Positions 7,230-14,759 of a DNA stretch of 50,141 nucleotides are shown here, piece after piece; position 1 is the stretch's first letter; every line of letters begins with the position of its first letter. The notes under the pieces are model-generated. The model worked only from the letters and a program-made list of their open reading frames with translations. It had not been told where the DNA came from and ran no database searches. The position numbers and the translations under genes are program-made. The DNA is from a virus, in IMG/VR virus record IMGVR_UViG_3300045996_002376, positions 1 through 50,141 of that record; one strand, 5' to 3'.

Positions 7230-8077
7230 GACGCAGCTCCGGCCAGCGCGGGGTACTCGTCGTGCGTCCGGCCGTCCAGCTCGCGTCCACCGGTCTTTGA
7301 GGTGCGGCCACCCCACTGTTTGAACAGGAACGGCACACCGCCGTCGGCGCACTGATCACGCAGGTTGCGGACCCACTGGGGGTTGACGGGCCGTGCGCCT
7401 ACCCCCGACTCGCCGCCGGTCACGACCCAGTCCAGCTCGTTGCTGTACCACGACGGGCACACCCCGCCACGGTGCGTAGCGCAGTCGTGCGGGCGCGGTC
7501 GGTCGAGGTCGATCGGCCCGAGCAGCGGTTCGGCGCTGATCCAGCGCACGGCGGCCGGGGTCTCCAGCAGGGCCGGGATGCGGACGTTCGCCCACGCCTG
7601 GTTCTCGGTGGACACTCCGAGCCACACGTTCGGCAGCGGCCACCAGCCGGCCGGGTCGTCGAACGCCGGGTTGCGCTTTACCGCGCAGGTGCGGACGTGC
7701 TCGACGAAGCTGCCGTTCGACAGCAGGCTGCGCATCCGGCCGTGCCGCTTGGTCAGCAACTGGTAGGTGTGCTGCGGCGTCAGCGCCATCACCGCGAAGA
7801 CGTCGGCGATGAAGTGGCGCGGCACGGCGTCGTGGAACAAGTCCGACATGCTGTTCACGAACACCTTGCGCGGCTTGCGCCAGGTGAACGGCAGCTGCAG
7901 TTTGTCAGGTCGCAGCACGACGTCGAAGCCCTGCTCGAAGTAGTGGCCGGGAGTGCCCCGCCACCGCTCCGCGAACGTCTTCGCGTAGCACCGGTCGCAG
8001 CCCGGCGATACCTCCGTGCACCCGGTGACCGGGTTCCACGTCGCGTCGGTCCACTCGATCGTGCTCTTGTCGCTCAT
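7226..8077 (-). CDS. Phage Gp37/Gp68-type protein (DUF5131)
   Basis: 283 residues starting with SDKSTIEWTDATWNPVTGC, the hallmark of the Gp37/Gp68 family (DUF5131). The conserved cysteines GC(x6)CDRCYA resemble a radical-SAM-type CxxxCxxC cluster but are spaced differently. Further family landmarks are FVNSMSDLFHDAVP, YQLLTKRHGRM, NVWLGVSTENQ, RWISAEPLLGPID and GGESGVGARPVNPQWVRNLRDQC. The biochemical role is not established; such genes are widespread in phages of many hosts. ATG 8077 chosen because the upstream residues are antisense-like. Confidence 0.85.
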   Translation of the reverse strand: MSDKSTIEWTDATWNPVTGCTEVSPGCDRCYAKTFAERWRGTPGHYFEQGFDVVLRPDKLQLPFTWRKPRKVFVNSMSDLFHDAVPRHFIADVFAVMALTPQHTYQLLTKRHGRMRSLLSNGSFVEHVRTCAVKRNPAFDDPAGWWPLPNVWLGVSTENQAWANVRIPALLETPAAVRWISAEPLLGPIDLDRPRPHDCATHRGGVCPSWYSNELDWVVTGGESGVGARPVNPQWVRNLRDQCADGGVPFLFKQWGGRTSKTGGRELDGRTHDEYPALAGAAS

Positions 8078-8253
8078 GCCGCCCTGCCCTTCCGCTCCTT
8101 GCGGGCGGCCAGGCGCTCGCACTCGTCATCCGGATGCGTGCCCTTCCCGAGCACGTCCCACAGATCCCCTCCACAGCCCCGGCACGTGGTGAACAGCGCC
8201 GCGAATTTGCCCCGCTCTGTGCGCACCCGGCGCGTGTTGAGGTAGGCGGGCAT
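8074..8253 (-). CDS. Small CxxC protein (59 aa)
   Basis: Unknown function. Basic protein with TTCRGCGGDLWD (one CxxC pair) and a later DDECERLAARKERKGR helix, suggesting a single zinc site with a basic tail. ATG 8253 overlaps the upstream stop base by base; the stop overlaps the DUF5131 start by 4 nt. Confidence 0.65.
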   Translation of the reverse strand: MPAYLNTRRVRTERGKFAALFTTCRGCGGDLWDVLGKGTHPDDECERLAARKERKGRAA

Positions 8254-8633
8254 CAGAACGGCACTTCCTGCGACCACACGGCCTCACCCACCCGCCGCAC
8301 CGTCCGCACGATCATCGCCACCGCGGGTCGCGCCGCCATGCGCTTGTAACGGCTGCCCCGGTCCCACCACTCCAACGCCCGCCCCATCTCCACCAGCGCC
8401 CACCGCTCACCCCGGAACTCCGCCAACCAGCGGCGCTGCTCCTGCAGCGCCTGCCGACGCCACCCCGGGTTGAACCGCTCGAAGAACATCCACCGCGGAC
8501 ACGACGGGCACTCCGCGCAGCACGGCTGGCACGTCATCGAGTCGCAGCACGACCCCAACGGGCCCCGCAGGTGGGCCGCGCAGCAGTGCGTCAGACGGCG
8601 ACCGCCGTCGGGGATCGCGAGCGCGGTGCTCAC
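8253..8633 (-). CDS. Cysteine-rich protein, probable zinc finger (126 aa)
   Basis: GTG 8633 shares a GTGA with the upstream stop. Residues 15-50 contain nine cysteines in ten clustered positions (HCCAAHLRGPLGSCCDSMTC followed by CCAECPSCPRW), sufficient for two zinc centres. The remainder is Trp/Arg-rich and helical (RWLAEFRGERWALVEMGRAL). Probably nucleic-acid binding; located immediately downstream of the recombination pair. Family not recognised. Confidence 0.65.
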   Translation of the reverse strand: MSTALAIPDGGRRLTHCCAAHLRGPLGSCCDSMTCQPCCAECPSCPRWMFFERFNPGWRRQALQEQRRWLAEFRGERWALVEMGRALEWWDRGSRYKRMAARPAVAMIVRTVRRVGEAVWSQEVPF

Positions 8634-9757
8634 CGCTGCTCCTGCGCGTCCGCGTTCGCCAGCTCCGCCAGCACCAGGTCCAGCGCCGCGGCCGGGTTGT
8701 CCTGCCGCTGCAAGTCCTCCAGCTTGTCGATCAGGGTGGTGGCCTGGTCCTTCGTCAGGTCGCTCGTCGTCGTCAACGCGGACCCGGCCAGTGTGTTCAC
8801 GGTCTCCAGCCGCTCGTCGCGGTTCTCGACCCCGAACGTCGTCAGCAGCGTGTGGAGCTTCGTCAACTGCGCACGGGACGCCTTCGCCTCGGCCGAGGCA
8901 GGCTGGTCGGCCGGCTCGTCCGGGGGAGCGGCGGCCGGTGGGCGCGGGGTGGTCGGCCCGCTCACCTCCGCCATCGTCGCCCGCAGCGGGAACGCCTCTT
9001 CCGGGGTCGTCTCGCCGCGACCCAACGACTCCCACGTGATCTTCAACTGGGCGACGTCGAACGCCGTCCACTCCCTGGCAGGCTTCCCGACCCGCGCCTC
9101 CAGCCGGGCCGCGTCGATGCCCTTGCCCTCGAACGCCGCCGCCACACGCGAGATCCGCTGCGCCAGCGTCAGCCCGTCACCGGGGTTCTCCAGCGTGCGC
9201 CGGCAGATCGTCTCAGCCTCGTCGAAGAACCAGTCCGGCACGACCCGGCGGATCGCCTCACGCAGCCGGCGGGCGCTATTGGAGATGTTCATCTCGTACA
9301 CGTCGCGCTGGTCCTGCACCCGCTCCGCGACCTTCTCGCCGTTCACCCGCTTGTCCCGCAGGTGGTGCACGATCACGATCTGCCCGAACCGGGTGTTCGC
9401 CTCCAGGTCCCAGGCGTACGCGAGCATCTCGGACCGGGCGTTGACCGGGTCCACGCTCAGCTCGGTCATGCCGAAGTCGATGTTGCCCCAGATCCTGGCC
9501 AGCTCCTGGGCGAGCTTGATGGTCGACCCGGTGACGCGCTCGTTGCCGCGCCGGTACTCGTAGAACGCCTTGTTCGCCAAGGACGGTCGTGCGCAGGCTT
9601 CCTGCATGAGCCGGATCGCGCGCTGCTCGTCGCGCGGGAAGTTCCGGGCGATGACGACCGCGGCCTGCACTTGGGCGACGGCGCGGGACTGCTCGATGGC
9701 GGTGCCCTGACTGCCCGGCATGGGCACGGCGGGCGGGGCGATGTCGATGCTGGTCAC
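8630..9757 (-). CDS. Putative recombination protein partnered with nuclease
   Basis: 375 residues. The segment with AIEQSRAVAQVQAAVVIARN, RDEQRAIRLMQEAC, LANKAFYEYRRG, KLAQELARIWGNIDFGM, AYAWDLEANTRFGQ and QRDVYEMNISNSARRLREAI is a widespread phage family that I remember from actinophages and lactobacillus phages, usually unnamed. It is encoded directly after a RecE-like PD-(D/E)XK nuclease, the position normally taken by a RecT-like single-strand annealing protein. I infer that role; it is not a classic RecT, Erf or Redbeta sequence by eye. The C-terminal 120 residues are a Pro/Ala linker and a helical tail. Confidence 0.6.
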   Translation of the reverse strand: MTSIDIAPPAVPMPGSQGTAIEQSRAVAQVQAAVVIARNFPRDEQRAIRLMQEACARPSLANKAFYEYRRGNERVTGSTIKLAQELARIWGNIDFGMTELSVDPVNARSEMLAYAWDLEANTRFGQIVIVHHLRDKRVNGEKVAERVQDQRDVYEMNISNSARRLREAIRRVVPDWFFDEAETICRRTLENPGDGLTLAQRISRVAAAFEGKGIDAARLEARVGKPAREWTAFDVAQLKITWESLGRGETTPEEAFPLRATMAEVSGPTTPRPPAAAPPDEPADQPASAEAKASRAQLTKLHTLLTTFGVENRDERLETVNTLAGSALTTTSDLTKDQATTLIDKLEDLQRQDNPAAALDLVLAELANADAQEQR

Positions 9758-9782
9758 GATCAGGATCTCCTTGGCGGTGAGG

Positions 9783-10628
9783 TCAGGCCCACGGGGGCAG
9801 GGCGACGAGGCCGATGCGGTCGTCGCTATAGCCGGGCCAGCGGTCGGAGGCGGCGCACTCGGCGTAGGTGGCCAGCGCGCGGCGGATCAGCTCGCGGCCG
9901 GCGGCGAGCGCGTGCACGTCCAGCTCGACCACGTTGATCAGGTACGGGGCGCGGCGTTCCTGGAACACGAACAGGAACAGCACCTGGTCGGCCAGCCCGA
10001 CAGCGCGGGCGGCGTCGCTGTAGAACGCGGCCTGCAGGTGGTACCGGTAGCGGTGCACCGCGCGCATCACCGACTCGTCGTCGGCCGCGTCGCAGGTCTT
10101 GTAGTCGGGGATGATCAAGCGGCCCTGGCTGGAGATCCCGTTCGGCAGCCAGTCGAACCGGGAGCGGCGCCACACGTCGAACTCGGCGTCGCGCCAGAAC
10201 AACGACTGTTCCGCGGTGCCGCGCGCCCGGTCGAACAGGGTCGACGCGGTCGGGTGACGGCGGATCGCGTCCGCCATGCCCAGCACGTCCTCCACCTCAC
10301 GCTTGAGGACGGGCACCTTGCCTGCGGCGTAGGCGTCGTCGCGCTGCTGTCGCGCGGCCTTCGTACGCCAGTCGTCGGCGTCCACCGTGGCCAGCTCCGG
10401 TCCGGTGCCGAGCACGATCTTGTGCGCGGCTTTGCCGAGGTCGAACACCCTCTTGTTCTCCGGGTGGTCACGGCGGTACCGGTACAGCGCCGGGCACCCG
10501 GGCGGCAACAGCAGCTTCGCGCCGGACGTCGACAGGCTGCCCTCCGGTACCGGGTCGGCGTGGTACTGCTCGTCGGTGAGGTCGTACAAGCCGGGCTCGG
10601 TGACGACCGGCGCGAGTACGGCGGTCAC
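9783..10628 (-). CDS. PD-(D/E)XK nuclease, RecE/DUF3799-like exonuclease
   Basis: 281 residues, GTG start at 10628 (GTGA overlap). Nuclease signatures in order: FDLGKAAHKIVLG (G65, H69), a RFDWLP segment with D159, IIPDYKTC giving the D175-x-K177 pair, and Q199xxxY203 in YHLQAAFYSDA. This is the arrangement of RecB/RecE/Cas4-type exonucleases (DUF3799). It would resect double-stranded ends to give 3' overhangs for annealing by the product of the next gene, for phage recombination or genome circularisation. Confidence 0.85.
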   Translation of the reverse strand: MTAVLAPVVTEPGLYDLTDEQYHADPVPEGSLSTSGAKLLLPPGCPALYRYRRDHPENKRVFDLGKAAHKIVLGTGPELATVDADDWRTKAARQQRDDAYAAGKVPVLKREVEDVLGMADAIRRHPTASTLFDRARGTAEQSLFWRDAEFDVWRRSRFDWLPNGISSQGRLIIPDYKTCDAADDESVMRAVHRYRYHLQAAFYSDAARAVGLADQVLFLFVFQERRAPYLINVVELDVHALAAGRELIRRALATYAECAASDRWPGYSDDRIGLVALPPWA

Positions 10629-10879
10629 GCCGTGTCCTTGTGGTGCATCGGCTCGTCGGCGCCGTCGAGGTACTCGTTGATGGCCTTGCCGGGGATGATG
10701 TAGCGCCGCCCGTTGGCGCGGGCCCGCAGATGCTTGGACCGGATGAGGCGGAGCACGGCGTCCTTCGACATGCCGAAGAACACCTGCACGTCGCGGACGC
10801 TGTAAGCGACCTGCTCGATGACGACGTCCTCGTGGCTCTGGACCAAGGGGCGGATCACGGTGGGCCGGGTGACACTCAT
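10625..10879 (-). CDS. Excisionase-type HTH protein (84 aa)
   Basis: Residues 25-75 (AYSVRDVQVFFGMSKDAVLR, LIRSKHLRARANGRRYIIPG, KAINEYL) fit the MerR-like winged helix of excisionase/AlpA proteins: SVRDVQVFFGMSKDAV is the HTH and GRRYIIP the wing. It could be the recombination directionality factor for the integrase at 12797, or a local regulator. ATG 10879 overlaps the XRE stop by 4 nt. A second Xis-like protein is encoded at 42262. Confidence 0.75.
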   Translation of the reverse strand: MSVTRPTVIRPLVQSHEDVVIEQVAYSVRDVQVFFGMSKDAVLRLIRSKHLRARANGRRYIIPGKAINEYLDGADEPMHHKDTA

Positions 10880-11196
10880 GCCGCCCCCTTGGTGACATGC
10901 AGCTTCAGGTCGGCGAGCTGTTCGCCGATCGACGCCAGGTGGGTCTCCAGCCGGGTGAAGACGTCAGCGTCGATCACTGCAGGTCCGAGGTCGACCCGCA
11001 GTTCGGAGGGGTCGATGCCGAGCGCTTTGGCAAGTCGGAGCGTGGCGGTGTCGGTGCGGGGCTTGTCGCCACTCTCAAGGAAGCCGACGTAGGAGCGGGA
11101 AAGGCCTGCCCGCTTGGCGAGCTCCTCAAGACTGAACTCGGCGCGGTGGCGGTGGTACTTCAGCGAGTGCCACGGCCGTGAGGGCGTGATGTCCAT
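10876..11196 (-). CDS. XRE-family regulator, first gene of early-left operon
   Basis: 106 residues with a canonical helix-turn-helix: FSLEELAKRAGLSRSYVGFL ... ESGDKPRTDTATLRLAKALG, followed by a helical tail that may mediate oligomerisation (RLETHLASIGEQLADLKLHV). ATG 11196 was chosen over an upstream start because the -10 box ends 8 nt before it, so the message should be leaderless. Heads the operon for recombination and replication and faces a second XRE gene at 11308, the layout of a lysis/lysogeny switch. I favour a Cro-like role here, but the roles could be reversed. Confidence 0.85.
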   Translation of the reverse strand: MDITPSRPWHSLKYHRHRAEFSLEELAKRAGLSRSYVGFLESGDKPRTDTATLRLAKALGIDPSELRVDLGPAVIDADVFTRLETHLASIGEQLADLKLHVTKGAA

Positions 11197-11203
11197 GGCC
11201 GCT

Positions 11204-11232
11204 ACTTTAGCGCCACTAGCCGCTACCAACAA
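11204..11232 (-). promoter_or_regulatory. Leaderless promoter of XRE/recombination operon
   Basis: Minus strand: -35 TTGTTG (11232-11227), 17-bp spacer, -10 TAAAGT (11209-11204), then 7 nt to the A of ATG 11196. Transcription should begin at or next to the start codon. The sequence repeats that at 3900-3934 with four differences, so one repressor probably controls both operons. Confidence 0.7.
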
Positions 11233-11271
11233 GCAAGGCCGTCGTGCAGATGCCCGTTCCGCGACCCGGCG

Positions 11272-11301
11272 TTGGCAAGGTTGCCCTTAGTACGGGATCA
11301 T
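11272..11301 (+). promoter_or_regulatory. Candidate promoter/operator of plus-strand XRE gene
   Basis: TTGGCA (11272-11277) and GATCAT (11296-11301) are 18 bp apart and 6 nt before ATG 11308, again suggesting a leaderless message. GGCAA-GG-TTGCC (11274-11285) is a dyad over the -35 region and a plausible operator. The -10 match is only 4 of 6. Confidence 0.4.
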
Positions 11302-11307
11302 CCGCCC

Positions 11308-11835
11308 ATGACCGATAGCGGGGAGCGCGACCCCGCCACTGCCTGGGCTCTCGGGCAGCGGCTGAAAGAAGCACGAGGATCCTTGTCGTTGGACAAGGTC
11401 GCCGAGACGGCAGGCGTAACTCGGGAGACCGTCCGTTCGTACGAGACCGGGCGGCGTGCCGACAACGACAAGGCCGTCAACCCTAGGCCGCAGACGTTGC
11501 GGGCGATAGCCGAAGCCCTGGGTATCCCGGTTCGGGAGGCTTTCCAAGAAGCGGGGATCGACTCCAGGCATCTGCGCCCACATGAGCGCCAAGAGGCCAA
11601 GCCGTCATCGGCCCTGGTTGCGAAGATGCATCGACTGGACCCTGAGATGCTCGGCGCTCTTGAGTTGATCGTGGATCGCATCCTGCGTGCTGGGGGTTAC
11701 ATCGCGGCGGACGCGCCGCCGCCCGTCTACTCCCACGAGGGCGAGCACCCGCCCGCGGAAGTGGAGACGGTCGGCGGCGACTACGCGGCGGGGGAGGACC
11801 CGGTCACCGAGCCCGCGGATCACCCGAGCCGGTGA
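11308..11835 (+). CDS. XRE-family repressor candidate (CI-like)
   Basis: 175 residues. The HTH is LGQRLKEARGSLSLDKVAET, AGVTRETVRSYETGRRAD, with QTLRAIAEALGIPVREAF completing the five-helix domain. Residues 95-175 are helical then acidic and Pro-rich, with no peptidase (LexA-like) motif seen, so induction by self-cleavage is unlikely. Divergent from the early operon with a 111-bp shared control region. Best candidate for maintaining lysogeny by repressing the two twin promoters at 3.9 and 11.2 kb; this is inference. ATG 11308 chosen over 11272 because of the promoter position. Confidence 0.8.
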   Translation: MTDSGERDPATAWALGQRLKEARGSLSLDKVAETAGVTRETVRSYETGRRADNDKAVNPRPQTLRAIAEALGIPVREAFQEAGIDSRHLRPHERQEAKPSSALVAKMHRLDPEMLGALELIVDRILRAGGYIAADAPPPVYSHEGEHPPAEVETVGGDYAAGEDPVTEPADHPSR

Positions 11836-12152
11836 TCTTCGTGGTGCCGCAGTGCCTTGCGCAGCAGGCCCGGTACCAAGTCGGGGTCCATGCGGCCCAG
11901 CGGGTACAACTCGTGCAGCAGGTACAGCGGCTCACCCTGGACCTCGTGTCTGGTGCGGACCAGGCCGAGGACGTCGGTGATGACCATGCCGTCGACCCAG
12001 CGTCGGGTATCGACGAGGGCGGCGTGGACGCGGGCCAGTGTGCTGACGGGATCGATGTGTCCGTGGCTGCCGTAGGGCGGGAGTTCGAGGTCGGTGTGGC
12101 GGCGACGCGGGATGTGGAGTCGACGGCTCGGGTGGTCGGTCAGGTCTGACAT
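11820..12152 (-). CDS. Hypothetical protein (110 aa), convergent with repressor
   Basis: Unknown function. Mixed alpha/beta with DTRRWVDGMVITDVLGLVRT and PLYLLHELYPLGRMDPDLVP; the LLRKALRHHEDHRLG end is basic. ATG 12152 is preceded by AGGAGGGG. The last 16 bp overlap the 3' end of the plus-strand XRE gene, so the two transcripts would interfere. A monocistronic gene at this position may have a lysogeny-related role. Confidence 0.65.
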   Translation of the reverse strand: MSDLTDHPSRRLHIPRRRHTDLELPPYGSHGHIDPVSTLARVHAALVDTRRWVDGMVITDVLGLVRTRHEVQGEPLYLLHELYPLGRMDPDLVPGLLRKALRHHEDHRLG

Positions 12153-12796
12153 GGTGCCGGATCCCCTCCTGGTTGCGGCGGCGTCTGCGGATCGCGCAGG
12201 CGAGGGAAGATCCCCACCTCATCAACCGGGTTGGCGCGTGTCAGTAGGCGCACACGACGGTTCGTCACTTCGGAGCAGCCGGACCACCGTTTCGGCGGAA
12301 TATGGTGCCTCTGCTCTACGTCGCGTGGCCCTGGATCGGCGGCCGTTTCGCCCATTCGTCGCGTAACGGATGACCCTCTCGGCGCGTTAGACCGCATGGT
12401 TGCGGTCTCGTTCGGGATCGATCCGGCGACGCAGCGGGGTCGTCTGGCTACGCGGCACCGGACGTGCGCGCCGCGGGGGAGACCGGTGGCGTGCGGGCAC
12501 GCGGACCTGCCCGGGTAAGGCGTGGCCGCCACGCTCTACCCATGCTTTACTAGCGCGTCACGCATGGTGTCGGCGTTGCGTACGGAAGCGGTATTCCGGG
12601 TGGAACGCCAGGTCACGCGCTTCCTTACGCGCCACGGCGCAACCCCGCGCAACGGATATGACCCAACCGGTATTAGGATCACAGTTCAGCCATGATCAGC
12701 ACAAGTGAGCAGGTCAAACGGCATGGCGATCAAGTCGGTAGGGGCATACGCTGATCAACACCATGCTTTACCCACGCTCAACCGTGCGAGGTCATC
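12153..12796. other. Gene-free region upstream of integrase; candidate attP
   Basis: No convincing coding frame in 644 bp, and base composition is less extreme than the neighbours in its right half. It contains CCATGCTTTAC twice (12540-12550 and 12761-12771) and CCACGCTC-T/A-ACC twice (12529-12540 and 12772-12783) in swapped order. GATCA appears four times between about 12678 and 12756, and there is a dyad GCGTGGC-C-GCCACGC (12520-12534). Such repeats upstream of int suit integrase arm-type and Xis sites. The crossover core cannot be identified without the bacterial site. GAGG at 12788-12791 serves as ribosome binding site for int. Confidence 0.45.
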
Positions 12797-14047
12797 ATGG
12801 GACGCCCACCACTGGCGCTAGGCGAAGTCGGTTCCATCCGCACCTACGGCTGGCACGCCGACCGGTGGTGGAAGAAGAGCGACCTGCCCGACGACGTGAA
12901 GCCCGAGAAGTGGAAGGCCATCGCGAACTACCGCGGTTACGACGGCATCACCGCGCCCGTCGAGCGCCACGGCCGCACCGAGGCCAAGGCCAAGTCCTCG
13001 CTCAACGCCGAAGTCCGCGACCGCGCCGGCAAGCGCGCCGCTCTGTCAGCCCGGTCCAAGTTCCGCGACTTCGCCGACCTGTGGCTGACGGAGACCGAAG
13101 AGCGCACCGCGCCGAGCACCATGGTCCGCTACCGGGCGAACCTCAAGAACCACGTACTGCCCCGACTCGGCGAGCTGCGCATCAGCGAGCTCCGCGTCAG
13201 CCTGCTCGACGACTACTTCGCCAGCCTCAAGGACGACCTGTCGCCCGGCGCCCGGCGGCAGGTCCGCACCGTGGTGAAGCAGATCATGGACATCCCGGTG
13301 CGGCGTGACCTGATCGACCACAACCCGGTCAAGTCGGTGTCCCGCATCAGCGGCGGCACCCGACGAACCCCCCGATCCCTGTCCACGACCGAGCTGGTCG
13401 ACTTCTTGACCGCGGTCGATGCGGACCGGTGGGCCGCGCGCTGTGACTTGCCGGACCTGCTGGCCGTGATGCTCGGCACCGGCATGCGCATCGGCGAGGC
13501 GTGCGGCCTGCGCTGGTGTGATGTCGTCCTCGGCAGCGCATCGGACACCAGCCTGATCCAGGTCACCGGCAACGCCGTGTACATCGCTCCCTCGCTGGGC
13601 CGGCCGGGCGGTGTCGCTCGACACGGCGGCAAGACCTTCGCGGCGCAACGCAACATCTCCGTCGCGCCGTTCCTGCACCTCGTGCTGGCGAACCGGTTCG
13701 CAGCGCTCGACGGTGCGGTCACCGCGGACAGCGAGACGCCGGTGTTCCCCAACGAGTCCGGAGGGCTGAAGAACCCGGCGGTGTTCCACAACGCCATCGC
13801 CCGGCTGCGCAGGCGCATCTCCCCGGCGGACGACCCGGATCGTTGGGCATGGCTGGTGTCGCACATCCTGCGCAAGACCGCCGCCACCCAGCTCGACGAG
13901 GGCGGCGCGACCGCACGTGAGATCGCCGACGTGCTCGGCCACGCTGACCCGTCAATGACGCAGCGGGTCTACATGGGGCGTGGGCTGCCGTCGCAGCGCG
14001 CGGCGCAGATCCTCGGTGCGGTGCGTCGCCTGCCTGTGCCGTCGTGA
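12797..14047 (+). CDS. int: Tyrosine site-specific integrase
   Basis: 416 residues. Integrates and excises the phage genome. Core-binding SAM-like domain at about 88-180 (KFRDFADLWLTETEERTAPS, RYRANLKNHVLPRLGELRIS). Catalytic residues: R231 in MLGTGMRIGEACGLRW, H356-x-x-R359 in VSHILRKTAAT, H382 in DVLGHADPSMTQ and nucleophile Y392 in RVYMG. A likely lysine lies in RHGGKTF (K279). The N-terminal 60 residues look like an arm-binding or AP2-like segment. Single gene with its own upstream region; phage genes lie on both sides, so attP in its integrated form is not visible here. Confidence 0.95.
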   Translation: MGRPPLALGEVGSIRTYGWHADRWWKKSDLPDDVKPEKWKAIANYRGYDGITAPVERHGRTEAKAKSSLNAEVRDRAGKRAALSARSKFRDFADLWLTETEERTAPSTMVRYRANLKNHVLPRLGELRISELRVSLLDDYFASLKDDLSPGARRQVRTVVKQIMDIPVRRDLIDHNPVKSVSRISGGTRRTPRSLSTTELVDFLTAVDADRWAARCDLPDLLAVMLGTGMRIGEACGLRWCDVVLGSASDTSLIQVTGNAVYIAPSLGRPGGVARHGGKTFAAQRNISVAPFLHLVLANRFAALDGAVTADSETPVFPNESGGLKNPAVFHNAIARLRRRISPADDPDRWAWLVSHILRKTAATQLDEGGATAREIADVLGHADPSMTQRVYMGRGLPSQRAAQILGAVRRLPVPS

Positions 14048-14167
14048 TGGACGGGGGCCGGCGTCGGGGAGCGCGAACACCACCGACCGGGCCAGCCCCC
14101 GCCCGATCATCATGCCCGATCGGGCGACCGGAGTAACACCACGGCGTGCGCGGACGACGTGCCGGGC

Positions 14168-14668
14168 ATGCGTACCGCGTTAACCCTCGCCGCCGCCAGC
14201 CTGCTGCTCGCCGCCTGCGGCAGCACCCCGCCCGCCGACACCGGCACCCAGTCCGAGGTCATCAACACCCCGCCACCCGCCACGACCACCACCTCGGCCG
14301 CGGCGAAGATCCTCACGTGGGGCGACACCGGCACCTCGACAGGCGTCGACATCCGCATCGACACACCCACCGTGAGCAGCGAACCCGGCCCCGCCGGCAC
14401 CCCGTTCCTGCTACTGCCGATCACCGCCACGAACAACACCCAGGGCACGGCGACGATCGCGGTGACGGCGCGCGCGGGCCAGCAGGAGGTGGACGTCTAC
14501 GACGGCCCGAACGGCGAGACTGGCAAGTTCCTGCCCGGCGAGACCGGCACCTACCAGCGACGTTTGGCGGTCCCGGCGGGGACGAGGGAACTGGTGCTGC
14601 AGGTGTACGCGAACATCGACCAGGCGCCGACGGAGAACCGGCTGGCGTTCAAGGGCCCTCTGCCCTGA
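14168..14668 (+). CDS. Secreted lipoprotein (166 aa), probable lysogenic-conversion gene
   Basis: Signal peptide of about 19 residues ending in the lipobox LLAAC, so the mature protein should be lipid-anchored outside the membrane. A Thr/Pro/Ala linker is followed by a beta-rich domain (LLLPITATNNTQGTATIAVT, RRLAVPAGTRELVLQVYANI) resembling DUF4352-type Ig-like folds. Leu-5 is encoded by TTA (14180-14182), a rare codon in such genomes. Upstream lie GCCCGATC repeats, one forming the palindrome GCCCGATCGGGC (14114-14125). Monocistronic, opposite to the late operon, as expected for a gene expressed in lysogens; superinfection exclusion is a possibility only. Confidence 0.75.
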   Translation: MRTALTLAAASLLLAACGSTPPADTGTQSEVINTPPPATTTTSAAAKILTWGDTGTSTGVDIRIDTPTVSSEPGPAGTPFLLLPITATNNTQGTATIAVTARAGQQEVDVYDGPNGETGKFLPGETGTYQRRLAVPAGTRELVLQVYANIDQAPTENRLAFKGPLP

Positions 14669-14694
14669 CCCGCGAGCAGCTGGTCGAACGCCGA

Positions 14695-14732
14695 AACGGC
14701 CCCCGCCCACCCGTAGGTGAGCGGGGGCCGTT
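14695..14732. terminator. Bidirectional terminator between lipoprotein and holin
   Basis: Perfect 12-bp arms AACGGCCCCCGC (14695-14706) and GCGGGGGCCGTT (14721-14732), extended inward by CAC/GTG. It separates the convergent lipoprotein gene from the end of the 22-kb late operon. No long T-run, as is common in actinobacteria. Confidence 0.75.
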
Positions 14733-14759
14733 GCCCTACCAGAGGGACGTCGGCAGGGG

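Noticed and set aside
12380-12440. tRNA-like GTTCGGGATCGATCC stretch as a tRNA 3' end or att core
   Set aside because: It does not match the conserved GGTTCGANTCC loop and no cloverleaf can be drawn around it.
12140-12532. 130-codon minus-strand frame (and overlapping plus-strand frames) before int
   Set aside because: Codon usage lacks the GC-third-position bias of real genes here, no ribosome binding site, and the area has repeat features of an att region.
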